Source of the DNA: Phycisphaerales bacterium
Lineage (GTDB): Bacteria > Planctomycetota > Phycisphaerae > Phycisphaerales > UBA1924
Length of the DNA stretch: 64,000 bases
NCBI GenBank assembly: GCA_020847535.1
Contig: JADLBU010000037.1
Span: 1-64,000 of the forward strand
Direction of reading: 5' to 3'
The notes under the pieces were generated by a model. The model saw nothing but the letters and a program-made list of their open reading frames with translations. It did no database searches and was not told the DNA's origin. Shown in pieces: positions 8,752 through 16,586 of the stretch. How positions within the stretch are numbered: position 1 is the first letter of the stretch; each line of letters begins with the position of its first letter. The position numbers and the translations under genes were made by a program.

Positions 8752-9504
8752 ATGAGCGAGTTGGCGACATTGACGAGCACGGGACGGGTGGCGACGCTGG
8801 TGATCAATCGACCGGAATCGCGGAATGCGATGTCGATAGAGGTGTTGCGTGCGATCCATGCGCGGGTGGATGAGTTGGCGGGGCGAACGGATGTTTCGGT
8901 GGTGGTGCTGACGGGTGCGGGGAAGGCGTTTTGTTCGGGGATGGATTTGAAGGCGGTGCTGGGGGATCCGGAGGCGCCGCTGGTGTTGTTGTCGTTGTTG
9001 TCGGAGTTGTGCCTGAAGATCCGGGCGTTGCCGATGGTGGTGGTGGCGAGGGTGAATGGGGCGGCGATCGGGGGGGGGTGCGGGCTCGCGTGCGTGTGTG
9101 ATGTGGGCATCACGCATGCGGATTCGAAGATGGGGTTTCCGGAGGTGGACCGGGGGGTGTGTCCGGCGGTGGTGGCGCCGTGGCTGGTGCGGCGGGTGGG
9201 GGCTGGGAGGGCGCGGCAGATTCTGTTGTCGGGCGGGTTGATGACGGGTGAGGAGGCGTTTGCGTCGGGGATGGTGACGCGGCTGGTGCCTGCGATCGGG
9301 GATCTGGATGAGGCGTGTGAGGGGATGTGCGCGAGGTTGGCGAGCGGGGGTCCGATGGCGATCCGGGCGACCAAGGAGTTGCTGAATCAGCTGGATGGAT
9401 CGCTGGATGCGGGTGTGGCGCAGCGCGGGGCGGAGTTGTCGGCGAGGGTTTTGGGGATGCCGGAGTCGAGGGCGATGTTGGAGGCGAAGTTGGGAGGGAG
9501 GTAG
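8752..9504 (+). CDS. Enoyl-CoA hydratase/isomerase family protein
   Basis: 250 residues from the ATG at 8752; an in-frame GTG lies four codons upstream at 8740. The crotonase signatures are complete: INRPESRNAMS, GKAFCSGMDLKA, VNGAAIGGGCGLACVCD (oxyanion hole) and GFPEVDRGVCPAVVAPW. The second segment keeps the catalytic Glu of PE; the first catalytic Glu position reads ADSK. It probably acts on an acyl-CoA ester, perhaps in branched-chain amino acid or fatty-acid breakdown. An exact substrate cannot be assigned. Confidence 0.88.
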   Translation: MSELATLTSTGRVATLVINRPESRNAMSIEVLRAIHARVDELAGRTDVSVVVLTGAGKAFCSGMDLKAVLGDPEAPLVLLSLLSELCLKIRALPMVVVARVNGAAIGGGCGLACVCDVGITHADSKMGFPEVDRGVCPAVVAPWLVRRVGAGRARQILLSGGLMTGEEAFASGMVTRLVPAIGDLDEACEGMCARLASGGPMAIRATKELLNQLDGSLDAGVAQRGAELSARVLGMPESRAMLEAKLGGR

Positions 9505-9517
9505 GCCAAAGACATTC

Positions 9518-9745
9518 ACCACGGGGGACACGGTGGGCTACTGAGAAGAGAGGCGACGAGAGGGAGAGACGAAGAGACGAAGTGAGTGTGAATCGACCGT
9601 CGGCGGTCCATCGAGAAGGGGCTCAGGAGCGTGGGGGTTGCAGGTTGTGAATGGGCATGAGGTGGTTGTCGGCGATGGGATGAGGCACGGGGCATTCGAG
9701 AAAAGAACGCGGAGGGCGCGAAGGACACAAAGAGACGCGGAGGGG
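9518..9745. repeat. Nonamer and octamer repeat arrays
   Basis: Just after the crotonase stop there is a caccacgggggacacgg-type nonamer stretch (about 9518-9540). An octamer stretch of agagacga/agtgagtg units follows at about 9560-9595. A further nonamer stretch lies at about 9705-9740 and begins with gaacgcgga. The same families occur at 3227, 3417, 11410, 38670, 42837 and 52893. No gene is visible. Confidence 0.65.
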
Positions 9746-9813
9746 ATCAGTTGAGAGATTGGCGACAGGTCGGGCGCATCGTCACATGGGAGGTGGTGTG
9801 TTTCGGTGTGGGT

Positions 9814-9984
9814 GGGCTCGACGATTCTGACGGGGCCGTGGCGTTCGATGGTGTGCTGGCGGATCCAGGTGTCCAGGGTGGTAATCTCCTCGTTGCTGAG
9901 GCCGGAGTAGGCCTTGGCGATCGGGACGAGGTCATTGCCATCACGGACGGCGAACGTGTAGTCGGTGATCTTGCCGAACGCCAC
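9814..9984 (-). pseudogene. Remnant of ATP-dependent DNA ligase C-terminus
   Basis: A 57-residue stretch from a GTG codon contains [39 protein letters not shown] and GPVRIVEP. This matches the OB-fold/C-terminal part of ATP-dependent DNA ligases of the LigB/LigD type, which typically read VPVAKAYSGLTDEEI...GPVR. The rest of the ligase is absent: an in-frame TGA lies directly upstream of the GTG. Downstream the frame dissolves into repeat DNA before the usual C-terminal motif. It is therefore a decayed fragment, not a working enzyme. The upstream frame to about 10075 is open but I do not recognise it. Confidence 0.6.
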
Positions 9985-10079
9985 TCACGCCACGTTGATG
10001 CAGCGCGTCGATGTCATCGTGCCGATGGTGAACGACTTTCTGGATGCCAAGCCGTAGCTGGGCGTGTCGTGGCGTACTG

Positions 10080-10169
10080 AGAGACTGTTTCAGAATGAGG
10101 TAGCAGAGCAGTAGAACACAGGCAGGATGCCTGTGCCACGAGATCGGGTAGGATTCTGAAACAGTCTCT
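10080..10169. repeat. 17-bp inverted repeat flanking an acaggc hairpin element
   Basis: Perfect 17-bp inverted repeats lie at 10080-10096 (agagactgtttcagaat) and 10153-10169. Between them is a smaller hairpin (cacaggca...tgcctgtg) followed by ccacgagatcgggtagga. The inner part has a second copy at about 39495-39530. The right arm ends at the first base of the purL stop codon (minus strand), so the structure directly follows purL. It could serve as its terminator or be a small non-autonomous mobile element. Confidence 0.7.
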
Positions 10170-13100
10170 TACCAGTCGAGCGGGGCGAGCCAGGCCGCGG
10201 CGAGGTCTGTGATGGGGAGGTCGAGGCCGGCCTTGGTCCAGGTGAGTCGGCCGGAGGTGTTGAGGGTGCCGAGGATGGTGGTGTGGATTCCGCCGTGGTC
10301 GGTGAGGACGGTGCGGATGCGCTGGATGTCTTCGTGGCGGGCTTCGATGATGTAGCGGGAGGGGGTTTCGGAGAATGCGAGCTGTTCGGGGGCGAGCAAT
10401 TCGTCCCAGGCGGTGATGGAAAGGCCGAGGGAGGCCGCGGACTTCGCGGATGTCGCGGATTCGGAGAGGAGGGCGGGGAGGGAGGGTTTGAGGAGGGATT
10501 GGAGGACTGCGCTGGCGTCGATGGCTTTGGCGGGGGTGGTTGATGTGGGGGTTGCGCTGGGGGTGATGGGGCCGGGGTGGGCGGCGATCAGCATTTCGGC
10601 GAGGGCTACCAGCAGGCCGCCGTCGGAGCAGTCGTGGACGGAGAGGATAAGGCCATCTTGAATGAGTTGGTGGATGGCGCGGGCGGTGTTGGGGCCGGTG
10701 GTGAGGTTGACGGTGGGGATTGCGGCGGCATCGTCGACGGTCGTTATGTCGTGAAGCGTGCTGTAGGTGGAGCCGGCGAGCTGAGGGCCGGTCGTGCCTA
10801 TGAGCATGAGGGTGTTGCCCGGCTTCTTGGCATCCATGGTCATGGAGCGCTTGATGTTGTTCACGATGCCGATGCCGGAGATGAGGAGCGTGGGCGGGAT
10901 CTCGATGACTTTGTCCTCGCCGGTGTTGGGGTCGGTGTAACGGAGCTGGTTGTTGAGGGAGTCCTTGCCGCTGACGAAGGGGGTGCGGTAGGCCTTGGCG
11001 CCGTCGTAGCAGCCTTCGGCAGCGCGGACGAGGGAGCCGAGGTTCTCGGGTTTCTCGCAGCTTGGCCAGCAGAAGTTGTCGAGGATGGCGATCTGGCTGG
11101 GGTTGGCGCCGAGGCAGACGAGGTTGCGGATGCACTCATCGATGCCGGCGAGCGCGGATTGGTAGGGATCGCCGCCGATGGAAGGATCGCCGATGCCGGT
11201 GGCAAGCCCGGCGGCGATCGCGAGTCCCTTGCCGGAGCCGGCGATGGGCTCGATGACCGCGCCGTTGCCGGGTCCGCGGCCGGCGGGTCCGACGAGGGGC
11301 TTGAGGATGGTGTTGCCTTGGACCTCGTGGTCGTATTGGCGGATGATCCAGTGTTTGGAGGCGATTGTTGGATGAGAGAGGAGGTTGAGAAGAGAGGTAG
11401 AGACGGAAGGGGAACGCGGAGACGCGGGGATGGGGGGACGCGGAGACGGGGAGAGAGTTGGATTCCACACGGCTTCGCGGATGGGTTGGGGGATGCCTTC
11501 GTGGAGGAAGTGCATCGAGAGTTCGCCGACGGGGGTGTCGTTGTAGAAGAGCTGGAGGGTGTGGTTGGGGGTGCCGAAGGTACCGAGGTCGGCGAGCTCG
11601 ACGGCTTCTTCCTGGCAGATTCGGTTGAGGGCGGGGATGTTGGCTTCGGGGACGGCGAGCACCATGCGTTCCTGGGCTTCGGAGATCCAGATCTCGGTGT
11701 AGGTGAGGCCGGCGTACTTGAGGGGGGCGCGGTCGAGGTGGACAACAGCGCCCAGGTCCTTGCCCATCTCGCCGATCGCGGAGGAGAAGCCGCCAGCGCC
11801 GCAGTCGGTCATGGCGTTGTAGAGGGGCGAGGTGACGCCTTTGTCGTTCTTGCAATCGCGGGCGCGGAGGATGGCATCGAGGACGCGTTTTTCTTCGATC
11901 GCGTTGCCGATCTGGACGGCGTGGGCGAACTCATCGGCGTGGGTGTGCTGGACCTCAGCGCTTGAGAAGGTGGCGCCGTGGATGCCATCGCGGCCGGTGC
12001 GTCCACCGAGGGCGATGATGTGATCGCCGGGTTTGGTCTGGCCGTTGACGAGGTTGCGGGGGATGAGGCCGATGCAGCCGCAGTAGACCAGGGGGTTGCC
12101 GACGTAGCGGTCGTCGAAATGGACAGCGCCGGCGACCGTGGGGATGCCCATGCGGTTGCCGTAATCGCGGACGCCGGCGACCACTTCGGTGAGGATTCTG
12201 CGGGGGTGGAGGGTGCCGGGGGGGAGGGGGGAGGAAGAGATTTGAGGTTTGCGATTTGAGATTTCAGAAGAAGAGGCGTCGGTCCAGTGGTTGGGGTGGG
12301 CGACGCAGAAGATGTCGGTGCTGGCGATCGGCTTGGCGCCAAGGCCGGTGCCGATGACATCGCGGATGCAGCCGCCAGCGCCGGTTGCAGCGCCGCCGTA
12401 GGGCTCGATCGCGGAGGGGCGGTTGTGGGTTTCGACCTTGATGCAGATGCCGTGGTGATCGTCGAAGGCGATCACTCCGGAGTTGTCCTTGAAGACGGAG
12501 AGTGTCCAGTCGAGGCCATCTTCGATGAGCTCGAAGGTGGCGGCGGCGACGGTGGATTTGAGAAGGTTGTCGATGGTGATCGAGCCGTCGGGCTCGATGG
12601 TGTGGCCGGGGCGGTTGTGCCAGTTGATGGGGTCGGAGGATGCGGTGTCGTCGGGTTGATCGTCGTTGTTGGTTGTTCTCGTGGGTTTGGCCGGCATCGA
12701 GCGCGGGCCGAAAGAGAACTCGACATCCATGCGAGGCGATGAGGTCTGGCCTCCCCCACCACTCTTCTTCACTTCGTCACTGCGTGACTTCGTCACTTCG
12801 TGACTTCTGTACCTGATCTTGGATTTGAGGGTCTTGTGGACGCAGTGCTCGGACCAGGTCTGGGCGATCGTTTCGAGTTCGATGTCGGTGGGATCGCGAC
12901 CGAGGCGGTTGTACTCAGCGCGGATGGCGAGCATTTCTTCGAGGCTGAGGAATAGGTGGGCTTCGCGCGAGAAGAGGATGAGCTGGTCGTCGGACTTGTC
13001 GCGGATGGGGATGGTGCGGAGGTTGAATTCGGAGGCATGGCCGTGCGGGAGGGAGGTGGGTGTCCAGGGGGAGAGATGGATGCCCTGGACGACGCGGTTG

Positions 13101-13522
13101 GCGAGTTGGGTTTCAGCGAACTGCTTGGCCTGGTCGGCGGGGAGGCCCTGGAGGTCGTATCGCCAGCCTGTAGAGACGGAGATGGGGGAGTCGATGTTGA
13201 GGAGGGAGCGGATGGCGGCCTGGACGGACTGGGCTGCGGGATCCATCACGCCGGGGAGGGGGTGGACTTCGATGATCTGTTCGCCGGGGGCCGCGGGGGT
13301 TGCGCCGGTGAGCGTGGTTTCGAGGACGGGATCGGCGAGCAGTTTGGATTGGATGTGGCGGACTTGATCGGGGGCCAGCGGGGCCTCGATGAGGTAGATG
13401 CGGCAGGAGCGGGCGGAGTGGAGGGGGAGCCCGGCGAGCCTGCCAGCGCGGAGGATGGCCTCGGCCCGGGGATCGGCTTTTCCGGGGGCGGGGCGGACTT
13501 CGAAGCGGGTGACTGTGGTCAT
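10169..13522 (-). CDS. purL: Phosphoribosylformylglycinamidine synthase, PurS-PurL fusion
   Basis: 1117 residues. It makes formylglycinamidine ribonucleotide from FGAR, ATP and glutamine-derived ammonia in purine synthesis. The N-terminal 150 residues hold two PurS-like segments (RFEVRPAPGKADPRAE and IIEVHPLPGVMDPAAQ), so PurS appears fused. The PurL core follows: TWSEHCVHKTLKSKIRY, KVETHNRPSAIEPYGGAATG, GDHIIALGGRTGRDGIHGAT and later SVHDCSDGGLLVAL. No glutaminase domain is present; PurQ must be separate. Three low-complexity stretches interrupt the core at about residues 238-262, 411-432 and 687-718, each encoded by the same short repeats found between genes. The protein is correspondingly long. 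Confidence 0.95.
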   Translation of the reverse strand: MTTVTRFEVRPAPGKADPRAEAILRAGRLAGLPLHSARSCRIYLIEAPLAPDQVRHIQSKLLADPVLETTLTGATPAAPGEQIIEVHPLPGVMDPAAQSVQAAIRSLLNIDSPISVSTGWRYDLQGLPADQAKQFAETQLANRVVQGIHLSPWTPTSLPHGHASEFNLRTIPIRDKSDDQLILFSREAHLFLSLEEMLAIRAEYNRLGRDPTDIELETIAQTWSEHCVHKTLKSKIRYRSHEVTKSRSDEVKKSGGGGQTSSPRMDVEFSFGPRSMPAKPTRTTNNDDQPDDTASSDPINWHNRPGHTIEPDGSITIDNLLKSTVAAATFELIEDGLDWTLSVFKDNSGVIAFDDHHGICIKVETHNRPSAIEPYGGAATGAGGCIRDVIGTGLGAKPIASTDIFCVAHPNHWTDASSSEISNRKPQISSSPLPPGTLHPRRILTEVVAGVRDYGNRMGIPTVAGAVHFDDRYVGNPLVYCGCIGLIPRNLVNGQTKPGDHIIALGGRTGRDGIHGATFSSAEVQHTHADEFAHAVQIGNAIEEKRVLDAILRARDCKNDKGVTSPLYNAMTDCGAGGFSSAIGEMGKDLGAVVHLDRAPLKYAGLTYTEIWISEAQERMVLAVPEANIPALNRICQEEAVELADLGTFGTPNHTLQLFYNDTPVGELSMHFLHEGIPQPIREAVWNPTLSPSPRPPIPASPRSPSVSTSLLNLLSHPTIASKHWIIRQYDHEVQGNTILKPLVGPAGRGPGNGAVIEPIAGSGKGLAIAAGLATGIGDPSIGGDPYQSALAGIDECIRNLVCLGANPSQIAILDNFCWPSCEKPENLGSLVRAAEGCYDGAKAYRTPFVSGKDSLNNQLRYTDPNTGEDKVIEIPPTLLISGIGIVNNIKRSMTMDAKKPGNTLMLIGTTGPQLAGSTYSTLHDITTVDDAAAIPTVNLTTGPNTARAIHQLIQDGLILSVHDCSDGGLLVALAEMLIAAHPGPITPSATPTSTTPAKAIDASAVLQSLLKPSLPALLSESATSAKSAASLGLSITAWDELLAPEQLAFSETPSRYIIEARHEDIQRIRTVLTDHGGIHTTILGTLNTSGRLTWTKAGLDLPITDLAAAWLAPLDW

Positions 13523-13678
13523 TGGCGGATGATAGATGGTGGAAAGGCTTTGTTTGGGGATCCAGAGGGGTTGATTGAGAAGAGAGGCATCCCGGCAGGG
13601 GGCATCGAGGCATCAAGCCGTCTTGATCTAGCAGGCGTGTTGTCTATTATTCCGGCCCTTCACCGAACGGAGTTTGGC
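13523..13678. repeat. AGGCATCG octamer array in purL-rplU divergent spacer
   Basis: At about 13576-13616 there are degenerate 8-base units (aggcatcc, cggcaggg, ggcatcga, ggcatcaa). The family is the one seen after hutH (5027) and before the DUF1080 gene (27672). The array lies between the divergent purL and rplU starts, upstream of the rplU promoter. Confidence 0.55.
13623..13650 (+). promoter_or_regulatory. Candidate sigma-70 promoter of rplU
   Basis: TTGATC at 13623-13628, a 16-base spacer and TATTAT at 13645-13650 fit a housekeeping promoter (4/6 and 5/6 matches). The -10 box lies 28 bases before the rplU ATG. Confidence 0.5.
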
Positions 13679-14005
13679 ATGTACGCGATCATTGAAGAGT
13701 CTGGTTCGCAGCGCAAGGTTGCTCAGGGAGATGAGATCTTGATCGATCTGCACTCCGAGGGCGGCTCGAAGGCTGGGGACAAGGTGACCTTCGACAAGGT
13801 GCTGGTGGTGGGTGAGCTTGGCGGCGGGGCGAAGCTGGGCAAGCCTTATGTCGCGGGCGCTTCCGTCGAGGCCGAGGTGGTCGAGCCTTTGGTCAAGGGT
13901 GACAAGATCGATGTGTGGAAGTTCCGTGAGAAGAAGGCGTGGCAGCGCAAGCAGGGCCATCGCCAGCAGTACACGATGGTGAAGGTGACGTCGATCAAGG
14001 GTTGA
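13679..14005 (+). CDS. rplU: 50S ribosomal protein L21
   Basis: 108 residues, full family length. MYAIIEESGSQRKVAQGDEI is the typical N-terminus. The C-terminal 23S-rRNA-contacting part KFREKKAWQRKQGHRQQYTMVKVTSI matches L21 (family consensus KxRRKKxYRRKxGHRQxxT). Its partner gene rpmA (L27), which follows rplU in most bacteria, is absent: a terminator comes 39 bases after the stop and the next gene is on the other strand. The gene has its own apparent promoter. Confidence 0.97.
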   Translation: MYAIIEESGSQRKVAQGDEILIDLHSEGGSKAGDKVTFDKVLVVGELGGGAKLGKPYVAGASVEAEVVEPLVKGDKIDVWKFREKKAWQRKQGHRQQYTMVKVTSIKG

Positions 14006-14043
14006 TGATTGGGGTTGAGTGGTCGCTGAAAACTGAGTGAACG

Positions 14044-14079
14044 AAGCCGCCGGGATGACCGGCGGTTTTTCTTGTTTTT
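14044..14079 (+). terminator. Rho-independent terminator of rplU
   Basis: A 10-bp stem (aagccgccgg/ccggcggttt, one G-U pair) with loop gatga is followed by tttttcttgttttt. This is a textbook intrinsic terminator directly behind rplU. Confidence 0.9.
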
Positions 14080-14119
14080 GGATTGTGCAGCGCGGGGCCT
14101 GGAAGGCACCGCCCCGAGA

Positions 14120-14482
14120 TCAGGATTTGCGGCCGAGCATGGAGACGGCGACGCCGGCGAAGATGAGGATGAAGGCGATGATGTCGGTGGTGCGGAGTCG
14201 TTCCTTGAGGATGTAGATGGTGAAGAAGGTGAAGACCAGGAGGGCGATGGCTTCCTGGATGACTTTGAGTTGGGGGGCGGTGAAGGGGCCACCGCCGGAG
14301 GTGTGGCCGAGGCGGTTGGCGGGGACCTGGAGGCAGTATTCGGGGAGGGCGATCAGCCAGGAGATTGCGATTGCGGCGAGCATGGACCAGGTGTGGGCTT
14401 TCTTGAGGTGGTAGTACCACGCGGTGGTCATGAAGATGTTGGAGAGGCTGAGGAGTGCGATTGAGGTGGTGATGCGGAGCAT
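14120..14482 (-). CDS. DUF486 / DMT-like small membrane protein
   Basis: 120 residues with four hydrophobic segments: SIALLSLSNIFMTTAWYYHL, MLAAIAISWLIALPEYCLQ, AIALLVFTFFTIYIL and DIIAFILIFAGVAVSML. The central PEYCLQVPANRLGH is characteristic of DUF486 proteins, relatives of small multidrug-resistance/DMT transporters. Its transport substrate is unknown. I chose the ATG at 14482 (MLRITTS); a start at 14515 adds 11 residues unlike the family. The gene is convergent with rplU. Confidence 0.85.
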   Translation of the reverse strand: MLRITTSIALLSLSNIFMTTAWYYHLKKAHTWSMLAAIAISWLIALPEYCLQVPANRLGHTSGGGPFTAPQLKVIQEAIALLVFTFFTIYILKERLRTTDIIAFILIFAGVAVSMLGRKS

Positions 14483-14596
14483 GGGGCGAGGGTAGAGGTA
14501 CTCCGCTCTTGCCAACGGCCTCAGAGCCGCTTGTTGATGTGCGCAGGCTCGTGAGTCATGCTGCGACTGGGAAGGGTGGAGGCAACCCTCCCCAAC

Positions 14597-14620
14597 CCCT
14601 CCCTCTGGGAGGGGCTTTGT
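14597..14620 (-). terminator. GC-rich hairpin after the erythromycin-esterase-like gene
   Basis: cccctccc-tct-gggagggg forms an 8-bp stem just downstream of the minus-strand stop at 14622. On the minus strand it is followed by TTGGGG rather than a T-run. It may be a weak or factor-dependent terminator, or a dispersed repeat. Confidence 0.35.
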
Positions 14621-14621
14621 G

Positions 14622-16394
14622 TCAGCCGCCGCGCTTGTTGGAACGAAGTTGGCGAGCGGCGGTGGTGTCCTGGGTGTAGATGAGGAGGTCGAAGTGGCCC
14701 TGCATCTTGGCTGGGTGGTAGTGGTTGTTCATCTGGAGGGCGCCGATGATGCCGCCGAAGGGGCGTGTCTCGGTGAGCCATGCGGAGCCGGGATCGGTGG
14801 GGGATGCGGTTCGCAGGTCGAGGAGGAGGAGCGGGCGACCATCGGCGTGCAGCATGGATTCGAAGCTGTCGGGTGGGGCGGCGGCGAGCGTGTGGGTTCC
14901 CAGGCCGGGACTGTCCGCGCCCATCGCGGTGTACGTGCCCTGCCATGAGCAGAAGGCGAGGTTGACGTAGTCTTTGGCGTGCGCATTGCGGAGGTGTGCG
15001 CCCATCCAGGGCAACTCATCGCGCATGTGCCAGTTGTGCGCCCAGAGGATGAGCTTGGAGCCGGGGTTCTGATCGAGAATCCAGGTCGTGTTGAGGGCCA
15101 TGCAGGCATCGCGGTGGCTGAAGCCGCGCTCGGCATCGGCGAGCCCGGTCCATTGGTGGACGATACGGGCGTTCTGGATCGCCCAGTCGGCTGCTCGCTC
15201 TCCGACGGCGGTGATGTAGTCGCTGCGCTTGGAGAGCATGTGGTCGAGGAGGGATTGGGCGGCGGCGAGCACCTCGGAATTGGTGGCGGGCTGGGCATCG
15301 CTCTGGATTCGGAAGCTCTTGGCGCCGACCTTGGCATCCGCGGGATCGAACTGGTACGTGCAGCCGGGCGGTGGAGTGCCGCCGGAGGGATCGGCGGGGA
15401 CGAGGCCGCGGGGGGCGGCGGTCTCGAAGTCGAGGTCGAATTGGGGGGACTTCCAGGGCTGGCCGTCAAGCTCGATGGTGAGGCCGTCGAACCAGGATGT
15501 GCCGGTGCCGGTCATCAGGAGGCCGAAGTAGACCGCCATGGCATCGTCGGGGACGGTGGTTTCGATGGAGTACCAGGTCCAGTCGGAGGGAGCGCGGGGG
15601 CCTCGGTTCTGCATGTTGTCGAAGAAGGGGTTGGGGCCATCGATGCGGAGCCAGAGGCCGGCCCAGCCGTTGGCGATTTCGCCGGTCCTGACCCAGCCGG
15701 AGAGCTTGAGCTTTTTGTTGCGGGCTTCCTGGATGGGGAAGGAGGCGGTGACGCATCCGTAACCCCCGCCAGCGCCGAAGGGGGTAAAGTCGGCGAGCTG
15801 GGTGAGCTTGGGAGCGAAGGAGGCTGCGAAGTCGGGATCGTTGGATTTGAGGAACTCGCGTGCGATCTTGAGTGCGACTGCGCCGGCCTGCATGTCGAAG
15901 CCGGTGAAGTGGATCCGGCGAGCGGAGCCGGCGGTGCTCTGGCGTGCGTTGTAGTCTCGCATCCATTCGACCATGCCGCGGACTTCCTCGGTGTTCCAGG
16001 TCCAGAAGTACATGCCGCTGATAAGCGTGTTGACATCGCCGTGGCCGCCGAGGATGTAGTCATCGAGGGCGTAGGCCTCGGGCATGTTGGCTTCGATGGA
16101 GAAGATGTCGAAGCCCATCTCCTCGACGAGGAACTCGACGAGGCGGTGCTTGGCCTGGAAGTGTTCGCGGGTGCCGTGGGTGCCCTCACCGAGGCCGACG
16201 ATGCGGGCATTGCCGATCATGGCCTTGAGGGGCTGGAGGTCGGCGAAGCCGTTGCCGGGCTGGATGGTGGTGAGTTCGACGGCGTTGGATCTGAGCCACT
16301 GGGCCTGGGCGGGGGTGAGGGTGGTCGTGGGGGATTGGGCGAAGGAGGGGGCGGTGAGTGCGAGGATGGCGGCGAGCGGGAGGGGGTGGTGCAT
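14622..16394 (-). CDS. Secreted erythromycin-esterase-family protein with inserted domain
   Basis: 590 residues. A signal peptide is visible (MHHPLPLAAILALTAPSFAQ). The erythromycin-esterase fold shows ARIVGLGEGTHGTREHFQAK with its catalytic-site Glu and His, GFDIFSIEANMPEAYALDDY, and in the C-terminal half LILWAHNWHMRD. A region of about 170 residues (about 205-375) with FPIQEARNKKLKLSGWVRTG and WFDGLTIELDGQPW is inserted between the two halves and resembles a beta-sandwich, carbohydrate-binding-like module. The family hydrolyses esters, but most members have unknown substrates, so macrolide resistance should not be assumed. The ATG at 16394 was chosen because the signal peptide starts there. 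Confidence 0.82.
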   Translation of the reverse strand: MHHPLPLAAILALTAPSFAQSPTTTLTPAQAQWLRSNAVELTTIQPGNGFADLQPLKAMIGNARIVGLGEGTHGTREHFQAKHRLVEFLVEEMGFDIFSIEANMPEAYALDDYILGGHGDVNTLISGMYFWTWNTEEVRGMVEWMRDYNARQSTAGSARRIHFTGFDMQAGAVALKIAREFLKSNDPDFAASFAPKLTQLADFTPFGAGGGYGCVTASFPIQEARNKKLKLSGWVRTGEIANGWAGLWLRIDGPNPFFDNMQNRGPRAPSDWTWYSIETTVPDDAMAVYFGLLMTGTGTSWFDGLTIELDGQPWKSPQFDLDFETAAPRGLVPADPSGGTPPPGCTYQFDPADAKVGAKSFRIQSDAQPATNSEVLAAAQSLLDHMLSKRSDYITAVGERAADWAIQNARIVHQWTGLADAERGFSHRDACMALNTTWILDQNPGSKLILWAHNWHMRDELPWMGAHLRNAHAKDYVNLAFCSWQGTYTAMGADSPGLGTHTLAAAPPDSFESMLHADGRPLLLLDLRTASPTDPGSAWLTETRPFGGIIGALQMNNHYHPAKMQGHFDLLIYTQDTTAARQLRSNKRGG

Positions 16395-16586
16395 GGGGGG
16401 GCCTCCGATGGTGAGAGCGTACCGCGCGGTGTGGGTTCTTGGATTGAAGCCGAGGCGTGCTCGCGGGCAAGGCCGATGAGGCGGCCTGAAGAACCAAGGC
16501 CGGCCGATGGTGAAACAATGATGGTGTTGAGAGGAGAGACCTGTTTTCTGCGGAAGTGGGAACCATTTGGGATCTGGTGACTTGGT

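Noticed and set aside
9538-9813. C-terminal part of the minus-strand frame after the ligase-like segment
   Set aside because: It translates repeat arrays (Cys/Pro/Ser-rich) and has no family resemblance, so it is not counted as protein.
12956-13678. Long plus-strand frame continuous with rplU
   Set aside because: It is the antisense shadow of purL. Only the part from the ATG at 13679 matches L21, and a promoter precedes that ATG.
14622-16394. Macrolide resistance gene
   Set aside because: Only the broad family is recognisable. The protein is secreted and carries a large insertion, so resistance is not supported.
14979-16580. 533-codon plus-strand open frame
   Set aside because: It is antisense to the erythromycin-esterase-like gene, with Gly/Glu-rich shadow composition and no motifs. 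Such frames are common in GC-rich DNA.
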